From: a virus
IMG/VR virus record: IMGVR_UViG_3300005096_000130
Coordinates: 1-33,048 of that record
Length of the DNA: 33,048 bases
Strand: one strand, 5' to 3'
The translations under genes were made by a program, and so were the position numbers. A model generated the notes under the pieces. The model was given only the letters and a program-made list of their open reading frames with translations, was not told the DNA's origin and did not search any database. Below are positions 1 to 5,925 of this stretch, piece by piece. Positions within the stretch are counted from its first letter, which is position 1, and each line of letters opens with the position of its first letter.

Positions 1-21
1 TGTAAATTTTAATTTGGCCAT
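1..21 (-). CDS. 5' end of a leftward gene, truncated by the window edge
   Basis: Only seven codons are inside the window (MAKLKFT). The start is supported by the SD AAGGAG about 8 nt upstream and by the same structured leader found ahead of the other leftward genes. The MAK start resembles the MEK start of the neighbouring leftward gene, but function cannot be judged from seven residues. Confidence 0.6.
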
Positions 22-120
22 GATTAATTCTCCTTTTAAATAAGGGTGGGGTGGGTGAGTAGGCTATCTCGTCAATACCGGGTGCCTATTTCCGGTAGAC
101 CGGGCGGAGCCCGGTTTCGA
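22..120 (-). promoter_or_regulatory. Structured repeat leader, copy A
   Basis: Read leftward, this leader has stem I (ACCGGGC/GCCCGGT, 99-105 with 109-115, 3-nt loop), then stem II (ACCGG/CCGGT, 77-81 with 92-96) with loop core TAGGCA. TGACGAG, TAGCCTA, a C-rich tract and the SD AAGGAG follow. TAGGC in loop II can pair with GCCTA (60-64), which would make a pseudoknot. There is no U-run, so it is not an intrinsic terminator. It is nearly identical to copy C and, outside the two stems, to copy B. A role in translation or RNA-level control is inferred. Confidence 0.7.
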
Positions 121-125
121 ATTGT

Positions 126-953
126 TTATTGGTTAAGGATATTTAGTACTGCGTTCATTTTCTCGATTGAGAGCATTCCGGTGGTGATATTAAAGGTTTT
201 GCCATCATTGGTACTGATTCGGTGAATACCGTTTACAAAATCATATCCGTTCATTTTGTGACGTTTGTGAGCGCCGTGCCCGAATGTGGTGTATCGGTGA
301 CTGAATTCGGTCGCATTGGGGAATGCAGCTTTTATCCTGTTTATTATAGCCTTTGCTTTGCTTTGCTCGTCATTGGCCTTTGAGTCTTTTAACTCTAAGG
401 TTGTGAAGAGTTCTTCGCATTTTTTGTGAAGTTTTTCGGCAATATTTTTTGCGTCAAACCCGTTCATTAAACGGTTAGCCGCAACGCTATGCTTGTCGGT
501 GGCGATACGGAGCACATTTTTACCTTTGTAATAGTGGAATCTTCTTCCTGAGCCTGTGACTTCGTAGGAATATATGGTGCATTTGTGTGCGCCCTTTTTG
601 CGTTCTATCTGGTAGTCTGTACCCACGAATCTTTTTACAGAGGATAAAGTATAGGTTTTATCCAGTTTGCGAAGGTCTTTCAGGAGCTTATTCCATTGCT
701 TGGTTTTTCGCAACTGGGCTTCCTGAGCAGCCTTTTCACGAGCTATTTTACGTTCACAAGGCTTACAGATAGTGCCTTCTTCAATCAATTTGAAGCATAC
801 ATGACATTCCTTTGCATCCCTTGCAGCTTCAAACTTATCCAGTGAGCATTTACCCTGATCAAGTTCTTTCATCCTGTTAATAAGTGTTTCAAGGGCTTTG
901 GTCTTTGGGGCGATTGCTTCCATTTCTTTGCGTGTGATTAAAGTCTTTTCCAT
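126..953 (-). CDS. Hypothetical zinc-ribbon protein with duplicated GAHK motif
   Basis: I do not recognise this 275-residue protein as a named family. The N-terminal third is helical and charged and contains a CxxC-x9-CxxC zinc-ribbon-like cluster (C50, C53, C63, C66). The rest appears to contain two related segments. Each has GAHK (residues 121-124 and 227-230) followed about six residues later by Y-E/D and then a basic, aromatic stretch. This could be a duplicated nucleic-acid-binding module, which is an inference. It starts at ATG 953 with AAGGAG about 8 nt upstream and is preceded by leader copy B. It lies in the leftward array of small, probably early or regulatory genes, opposite to the structural operon. 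Confidence 0.8.
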   Translation of the reverse strand: MEKTLITRKEMEAIAPKTKALETLINRMKELDQGKCSLDKFEAARDAKECHVCFKLIEEGTICKPCERKIAREKAAQEAQLRKTKQWNKLLKDLRKLDKTYTLSSVKRFVGTDYQIERKKGAHKCTIYSYEVTGSGRRFHYYKGKNVLRIATDKHSVAANRLMNGFDAKNIAEKLHKKCEELFTTLELKDSKANDEQSKAKAIINRIKAAFPNATEFSHRYTTFGHGAHKRHKMNGYDFVNGIHRISTNDGKTFNITTGMLSIEKMNAVLNILNQ

Positions 954-1058
954 GATTAATTCTCCTTTTAAATAAGGGTGGGGTGGGTGAGTAGGCTATC
1001 TCGTCAGTTATACTTGCCTAAGGTATAAGACCGGGCAGAGAAGAGAGCCCGGTTTCGA
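954..1058 (-). promoter_or_regulatory. Structured repeat leader, copy B (covarying stem)
   Basis: The SD-proximal half is identical to copy A through TGACGAG. Stem I (ACCGGGC/GCCCGGT, 1030-1036 with 1047-1053) is kept but has a 10-nt loop instead of 3. Stem II has a wholly different sequence (TTATAC/GTATAA, 1008-1013 with 1023-1028) yet is still perfectly paired. Its loop keeps TAGGCA, complementary to the downstream GCCTA. Replacement of both stem strands with pairing preserved is strong evidence that the RNA structure is selected. Confidence 0.75.
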
Positions 1059-1064
1059 ATTGTG

Positions 1065-1403
1065 TTAATAATAAGTGCAATAAATTAAAGCTCTTCGGCC
1101 TGTTACCAAGCCCTTGCCACAGTTCTTATAAGCACGATAACCGCCTTTTGATCCAATAAATAGTTGTAGGCGAGTTGGATGATTGAAGCCGTATGTGCCC
1201 GGCAGTCCATTGTCAAACGACATTTGTAGGATGACTGTCTTATAGTCTGTTGGAAGGACTTCGCATTCACGTACTTGATATTTGCCATCCCCATCACCAG
1301 CATTATTCATCCTTGTTACATATTGGTGGGTGAGGTTGCAAATCGCATACTCTAATGCGTGTTCTTGGCTGTTAGACATTTTGATATCTAATGTCGTTCT
1401 CAT
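1065..1403 (-). CDS. Hypothetical small protein in the leftward array
   Basis: This 112-residue protein is not recognised. It has no membrane segment or signal peptide. The C-terminal half is rich in Gly, Tyr and basic residues (GSKGGYRAYKNCGKG) and could be a small beta-rich fold. It starts at ATG 1403 with AAGGAG about 9 nt upstream, directly behind leader copy C. It is co-oriented with the zinc-ribbon gene and ends just before leader copy B, so each gene in the array carries its own translation-control unit. Confidence 0.7.
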   Translation of the reverse strand: MRTTLDIKMSNSQEHALEYAICNLTHQYVTRMNNAGDGDGKYQVRECEVLPTDYKTVILQMSFDNGLPGTYGFNHPTRLQLFIGSKGGYRAYKNCGKGLVTGRRALIYCTYY

Positions 1404-1498
1404 GATAAAATTCTCCTTTCAAATATAGGTGGGTGAGTAGGCTATCTCGTCAATACCGGGTGCCTATTTCCGGTAGACCGGGCAGAGCCCGGTTTCGA
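1404..1498 (-). promoter_or_regulatory. Structured repeat leader, copy C
   Basis: This copy matches copy A in stem I (1477-1483 with 1487-1493), stem II (1455-1459 with 1470-1474), the loop TAGGCA, TGACGAG and TAGCCTA (1438-1444). The C-rich tract next to the SD is shorter. It leads the 112-residue gene. Confidence 0.7.
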
Positions 1499-1504
1499 AT
1501 TATA

Positions 1505-1749
1505 TTAATTCACTTCTCCGTATGATAAAATCCCATCTTTTGTCACATAGAACAAATCGTGATAGAGGGTGCGCTCCCTCGTGTCTTGCTCTGCGATTAT
1601 TTTTCCTTTTTTTACGAGACTACCAATTACGCCTTTGACGGTGGGTAGCTGTAAATTTAAATCCTTCGCGATTTTTTGATACCGCTGCTATATTCTGTTT
1701 CGCAGTGTTGTTTTACCATTGCCAATACTATTTTTTCTAATTTAGTCAT
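1505..1749 (-). pseudogene. Winged-helix-like DNA-binding protein with a frameshift in a homopolymer
   Basis: The start at ATG 1749 has the SD AAGGAG. The reading frame opens MTKLEKIVLAMVKQ and stops after about 30 codons. In the -1 frame an excellent continuation runs to a TAA at 1505-1507. It contains IAKDLNLQLPTVKGVIGSL (helix-turn-helix) followed by a wing-like KKGKI stretch and ends in YVTKDGILSYGEVN. The two frames meet at six T's on the + strand (1672-1677). A seventh would join them into a protein of about 81 residues resembling small winged-helix regulators. Possible causes are a real lesion, a homopolymer sequencing error or ribosomal slippage. The slippery context (C AAA AAA T) is poor, so an indel is favoured. 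Confidence 0.6.
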
Positions 1750-1845
1750 TTTTTATTCTCCTTTATAAAATGGGTGGGGTAAAAAGAAAGGTTTCGGCTA
1801 TAAAAGCCTCGTCAGTGGTGCTTATAACTTACACCAGACCTTTTT
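1750..1845 (-). promoter_or_regulatory. Diverged structured leader, copy D
   Basis: This keeps the SD (AAGGAG), a CCCCACCC tract and the invariant TGACGAG (1808-1814), but the stems differ: TGGTG/CACCA (1816-1820 with 1832-1836) and GGCT/AGCC just downstream of TGACGAG. An A-rich stretch ending in GGT, upstream in the transcript, can also pair with ACCTTT closer to the SD. It leads the winged-helix gene and appears to be the same type of element in a more diverged form. Confidence 0.5.
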
Positions 1846-2083
1846 TCTTTCGTGCCGGCATCACCTCTGTGGGTCTTCTTCTGCCCCGGCTGTCAGCCCT
1901 CTGCGTTTGGATGTCCAAGAAGCCTTATTCTGAGTGTTTGCGGTAGTGGAGATAAGGAGCCTTGGGCCAAATCATCAGTGAAAAATTTAATTTTCGGCTG
2001 ATTTTGGAAAGTTAAGATGTTTTTTTGGGTTTACTCGCTGGCTCCGTTTCCCGTGAGCCTCTTACCCTTTCCTATGTGATTTC
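1846..2083 (-). other. Gene-free structured region, probable 5' leader of the leftward transcript
   Basis: No convincing gene is seen on either strand. The region holds two hairpins: CCAAATCATCAG with CTGATTTTGG (1967-1978 with 1998-2007, also pairing GAAAA with TTTTC inside), and GGCTC/GAGCC flanked by GGGT/ACCC (2027-2067). A ten-codon reading frame (MPARKKKGLV, leftward) sits behind a weak SD and is not counted as a gene. If the promoter at 2084-2112 is used, the leftward transcript would have a leader of about 330 nt. Confidence 0.4.
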
Positions 2084-2112
2084 AATATACGTTAGTTAAA
2101 CACAAAAGTAAA
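2084..2112 (-). promoter_or_regulatory. Candidate sigma70-type promoter for the leftward array
   Basis: Read leftward, TTTACT (2107-2112) is followed by a 17-nt spacer and TATATT (2084-2089), matching the -35 and -10 consensus at 4/6 and 5/6 positions. It lies in AT-rich DNA upstream of the leftward genes. Predicted transcription start is near 2077. Confidence 0.45.
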
Positions 2113-2358
2113 GTATTTTTTTTAAACTTTTTTTAAAAAAATATATGAATATAAAAACAGACTCTTAAAAAAATAGAGTGAAAATAATCTAAGTAAAAAG
2201 TTATAAAACCCTTTTTATTTTTTGGTCATTAAGGTAAACTAAAAAACAGCCTAAATATTAAATATCATTAAGGATAACACTACTTTAGGACTAAAAATGT
2301 AATTTTGAACCTTTAAATAAAAACGGCCTTTAATAATTAAAAGAGAAAACAGTCCATT
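2113..2358. other. AT-rich divergent intergenic region
   Basis: No gene is seen. The DNA is very A/T-rich with poly-A and poly-T runs and a small inverted repeat ACTCT/AGAGT (2161-2165 with 2175-2179). It separates the leftward array from the rightward structural operon and presumably carries the late promoter and any operators. Confidence 0.5.
2305..2334 (+). promoter_or_regulatory. Weak candidate promoter for the structural operon
   Basis: TTGAAC (2305-2310) is followed by an 18-nt spacer and TTTAAT (2329-2334), about 25 nt before the terminase small subunit start. The match is only moderate, and late phage promoters often need a phage activator. Confidence 0.3.
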
Positions 2359-2916
2359 ATGGCGACTAAAAGAACAAAACGTAAACCTGGCAATCCAACT
2401 TTATACGATCCTGAAGTTCACCCAGATCGTGTAAGAAAACTCTGTCTCCTTGGATTAATAGACCAAGATATTGCGGAAGTATTTGAAATTAATGTAGTTA
2501 CACACTATGCTTGGAAAAAAAGACATGCAGAGTACGCAAAGGCTATAAAAGAAGGGAAAGATCAAGCTGATTCAGAGGTTGCCAAATCAATGTATAAACG
2601 AGCAACCGGATTTACTGTACCGGAAGAAAAGATATTCTGCTCGAGAGATGGTGAGGTTATAAGGGTGCAAACAAACCATTATTACCCTCCTAATGTAACA
2701 GCGGCAATTTTCTGGCTTAAGAACCGACAGAAAGATATATGGAGAGATGTACAACGGCATGAGCATTCTGGGAAAGATGGTACTCCAATAGAGCATAGAG
2801 TCCGGGTGAGTAGACTGGATTTGTCTGATTTTACACAAGCCGAGTTAGACCTATTGGATAAATTTGGGGCCCTGGATAAGGAGAAAGATAGTGATGGTCC
2901 AACAAGCCCAAAATAA
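2359..2916 (+). CDS. terS: Terminase small subunit
   Basis: This 185-residue protein is the DNA-recognition subunit of the packaging motor. The basic N-terminus (KRTKRKPGNPTLYDP) is followed at about residues 20-55 by a helix-turn-helix region (CLLGLIDQDIAEVFEINVV). A helical oligomerisation segment comes next, and then the phage TerS pattern AAIFWLKNRQKDIWRD near residues 115-130. Its C-terminus overlaps the start of the large subunit. Only a weak SD (AGAGA) precedes ATG 2359. It is the first gene of the rightward operon, as is usual for terS. Confidence 0.88.
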   Translation: MATKRTKRKPGNPTLYDPEVHPDRVRKLCLLGLIDQDIAEVFEINVVTHYAWKKRHAEYAKAIKEGKDQADSEVAKSMYKRATGFTVPEEKIFCSRDGEVIRVQTNHYYPPNVTAAIFWLKNRQKDIWRDVQRHEHSGKDGTPIEHRVRVSRLDLSDFTQAELDLLDKFGALDKEKDSDGPTSPK

Positions 2917-4462
2917 TTCTTCCTATGATGTGGTATTTGAACGGACCCAATGGCCTAAGCGAGCCCGGTTTCTTAGAGCATTGACTACTCCAGAAGCGGT
3001 AAAGGCTGAGCAATGCCGTAGGTCTTTCTATTATTTCCTCCATGAATTCTGGGATACTGTCTGTACAGATGACCCAATCTGGAATTGGCATATGGAGGTT
3101 ATCTGTGAGGAATTAGAAAAAGTTCTTGAAAGAGTAATAAAACACCAGACGAAAGCCTATGATCTGGTAATTAATATCCCTCCTGGAACAACCAAATCAA
3201 TTATATGTAGCGTTTTATTTGCGCCTTGGGCATGGTCGAAGGCTCCTTGGCTCAGATTTATTAATGTGAGTTATGCAGCTGACCTTTCTCTTGAGTTTGG
3301 TCAGCGTGCAAGAGATTGTGTAAAATCTGCTAAATATAAAGCGTATTTCCCTGAGATTCAGATAAGAAGGACAGAGGATACTAAAAGCTCGTTTCGGTTA
3401 GAGGAAGTGTCTTTTGCTTCTGATGGAACTATAGTGCAGAGAAAGCTTGCTGGCGGTAGACTAAGTACCAGTGTTGGAGGAACAGGAACCGGGTTCCATG
3501 CTCATATAATAATGGTAGATGATGCATTAAATCCTCAGCAAGCAGTCAGCGATAAGGATGTAAAGACTGCAAATGATTTCATAAGCCAAACGTTATCCAC
3601 AAGGAAGGTCGATAAGGCTGTAACGCCGACCATACATATTGCCCAGCGATTGCGTAAAGATGATCCTCCTGGTACCTTATTAAAGAAAGCTGAAAAAGAA
3701 GGCTTGTCTATCCGGCATATTTGTTTGCCTGGAGATATAAAGGGGGATTGTGCAGAAGTAAAGCCGAAATGCTTTAAAAAGAAATATATTGATGGGCTTC
3801 TTGATCCTATTCGATTAAGCCGGGCCGTATTGAAAAACCTTAAAATAGAGCTTGGTCAATATGGTTTCCTTGCCCAAATACAGCAAAGTCCGCGTAAAGC
3901 AACTGCTGGGATGTTTCAGATTGACCGGATCGAAACTGTTCCGCCTATACCTCGCAATCAGATAATTCATTCGGTCCGTTATTGGGATAAAGCAGCCACT
4001 CAAGATGGTGGAGCATATACTTGTGGGTGTAGGATGGCAGAGGTAGAAATAGAAGGGAAGCATAAGATTGCCATACTTCACATGGAACGAGGTCAATGGG
4101 CTACTCATATGAGGGAACGAAGAATTAAAACAATAGCAGAGATGGATGGCCCAGATACTTATGTATATCTTGAACAAGAGCCTGGTTCAGGCGGCAAGGA
4201 TAGCGTTATGCTGAGCCTTGAGATGTTGGAATCAAGCGCACCAGCATATGCGGACAGGCCTATTGGAGATAAGATATACAGGGCTGATCCATTTTCAGTG
4301 AGGGTGAATAATGGGGATGTGGTAATGGTAGAAGGAGCCTGGAATCAAGATTGTTTTGATGAGTTATCAGATTTCCCAGAAAGCAAATATAAGGATCAAG
4401 TGGATTCTATGTCAGGTGCCTATATGAAAATCCAGTTCGGAACAAGAGCGGGGGTATGGTAA
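2894..4462 (+). CDS. terL: Terminase large subunit
   Basis: This is the ATPase and nuclease of the DNA-packaging motor, 522 residues from ATG 2894. That start has AAGGAG about 10 nt upstream. GTG 2891 is also possible, while the TTG further upstream has no SD. The N-terminal ATPase has a Walker A-like NIPPGTTKS (about residues 94-102) and a Walker B-like IIMVDDALNP. The C-terminal RNase H-like nuclease shows RYWDKAAT, then YLEQEPGSGGKD, then a late acidic motif near QVDSMSGAY. It overlaps terS upstream and the portal gene downstream, typical of a translationally coupled packaging module. Confidence 0.93.
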   Translation: MVQQAQNNSSYDVVFERTQWPKRARFLRALTTPEAVKAEQCRRSFYYFLHEFWDTVCTDDPIWNWHMEVICEELEKVLERVIKHQTKAYDLVINIPPGTTKSIICSVLFAPWAWSKAPWLRFINVSYAADLSLEFGQRARDCVKSAKYKAYFPEIQIRRTEDTKSSFRLEEVSFASDGTIVQRKLAGGRLSTSVGGTGTGFHAHIIMVDDALNPQQAVSDKDVKTANDFISQTLSTRKVDKAVTPTIHIAQRLRKDDPPGTLLKKAEKEGLSIRHICLPGDIKGDCAEVKPKCFKKKYIDGLLDPIRLSRAVLKNLKIELGQYGFLAQIQQSPRKATAGMFQIDRIETVPPIPRNQIIHSVRYWDKAATQDGGAYTCGCRMAEVEIEGKHKIAILHMERGQWATHMRERRIKTIAEMDGPDTYVYLEQEPGSGGKDSVMLSLEMLESSAPAYADRPIGDKIYRADPFSVRVNNGDVVMVEGAWNQDCFDELSDFPESKYKDQVDSMSGAYMKIQFGTRAGVW

Positions 4463-5925
4463 TGGGGCTTGTTACAGTAGGTGGTTATCCAGGACAACCA
4501 ATTCAGCAGTTTGCACGAGATACTCAACAAGGGTTACAGGCATTCTCTGCTTTAATCCGGCGGGCAGCATATGCTACAAGTTTGGGTGAGACATTTGGCG
4601 GGGATCGTGACCTTTATACTGCACTGGGTTGGAAGAAAGATCTTGTGTTTCAGGATTATTACAACAAGTATGATCGCCTTGAAATAGCGAAACGAGTTAT
4701 CAACTTGCCTGTTAAGTCCACGTGGAAAGCTGGATTCACTCTCGTTGATCCAGCGGCTGAATCCGGGAAGGTTACGAAGTTTGTGCAGGAGTGGCAAGCC
4801 ATGGAGAAGCGTTTACGGCTTACTCGTCAAATGCGCCGAGCAGACAGGCTCACCAGAGTAGGACAGTTTGGAATACTATTGCTTGGATATGACGATATAC
4901 AGGCACAGGCAGAGTTTGCGCAACCTGTACGTTTTAAGTTGAATCCTATTGATACTGAGATTGCCGCTTCTCCACGGAACCTTATTTATACAAAGGCGTT
5001 GAGTGAAAATAACATTACTGTTGCGGAGTTCGATAAAGACGTAAACAGCGAACGATATTGGCTGCCTAAGATATATCAAATTCAGTTTGATCGACCGGAC
5101 GGCAGCAAAAGTGAATCTTTTCGGGTACATTGGTCCAGAATTCTTCATATTACAGAGGAAATATTTGAAGATGAAACTTATGGCATTCCTTCTTTACGTA
5201 GTGCATTCAACCGCTTTGATGATATCGAGAAGATTATAGGCGGTTCTGCTGAGATGTTTTGGAGGGGAGCTCGACCCGGTTATGCGGCGAATATAGATAA
5301 AGATGCTCGCATGGGCACTAAGGATAAGGCGGATTTCCAGGATCAGTTGAAAGAATGGGAACATGATTTGAGGCGGTTTCTTTACACCAGAGGGATCGAG
5401 ATGCAGTCTCTTGCACCACAAATATCAGATCCTACTCAGCATTTTGACATACAGATTTCTTTGATTGCTGCAGCTTTTAATATTCCTAAGCGGATTCTTT
5501 TGGGGAGCGAGCGTGGCGAACTTGCCAGCAGTCAGGATGAGCGCAATTACTATGCTGGCATACAGGATCGGCAAGTGGATCATGCAGAGCCGGATATTGT
5601 GCGGCCTTTTATTGATCGGCAGATTCGGGCAGGGTTGCTTCCTGAGGTAGAAGATTATGAAATACAATGGCCTGATTTATACTCTGTTAATGATGAGGAT
5701 CAGGCAGGAATCAGCGAGAAGCTGAGCAAAGCACTCACTCAGTATTTCAAAGTTCCTGGTGCTGAAGATCAAATGCCTTTTGCGATATTTTTACGAGAAG
5801 TAATGAAGTGGAATCAGACTACGGTTGATGAAGTTGTGGCTTATCGAGATCAGCTGGAGGGGAAAGAGGCTGATCAGATCGAAGCAGATGAAAATGCCAT
5901 TGCGGAAGAGGGCTCAAACGAATAA
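4456..5925 (+). CDS. Portal protein (DUF1073 type)
   Basis: The portal is the dodecameric ring through which DNA enters and leaves the head. This 489-residue protein fits the DUF1073/phage_portal_3 type. The N-terminal part has GWKKDLVFQDYYNKYDRLEIAK, followed by KRVINLPVKSTWKAGF. The late segment FNIPKRILLGSERGELASSQDERNYY has the pattern of the family's conserved C-terminal region. It ends in an acidic tail. It starts at ATG 4456 inside the end of terL, after a GGGGG SD. Its stop overlaps the start of the next gene (TAATG), as expected for portal and minor head genes. Confidence 0.88.
   Translation: MVMGLVTVGGYPGQPIQQFARDTQQGLQAFSALIRRAAYATSLGETFGGDRDLYTALGWKKDLVFQDYYNKYDRLEIAKRVINLPVKSTWKAGFTLVDPAAESGKVTKFVQEWQAMEKRLRLTRQMRRADRLTRVGQFGILLLGYDDIQAQAEFAQPVRFKLNPIDTEIAASPRNLIYTKALSENNITVAEFDKDVNSERYWLPKIYQIQFDRPDGSKSESFRVHWSRILHITEEIFEDETYGIPSLRSAFNRFDDIEKIIGGSAEMFWRGARPGYAANIDKDARMGTKDKADFQDQLKEWEHDLRRFLYTRGIEMQSLAPQISDPTQHFDIQISLIAAAFNIPKRILLGSERGELASSQDERNYYAGIQDRQVDHAEPDIVRPFIDRQIRAGLLPEVEDYEIQWPDLYSVNDEDQAGISEKLSKALTQYFKVPGAEDQMPFAIFLREVMKWNQTTVDEVVAYRDQLEGKEADQIEADENAIAEEGSNE

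Noticed and set aside
99-115. GC-rich stem I of the leaders as a rho-independent terminator
   Set aside because: No U-run follows the stem in any copy, and a second structured element and an SD follow instead.
1846-2060. Short leftward reading frames in the control region, including MPARKKKGLV
   Set aside because: Too short or without start codons, and weak SD at best. Mentioned only as a possible leader peptide.
2864-2893. TTG upstream start for the large terminase
   Set aside because: No SD upstream, while AAGGAG is well placed for GTG 2891/ATG 2894.
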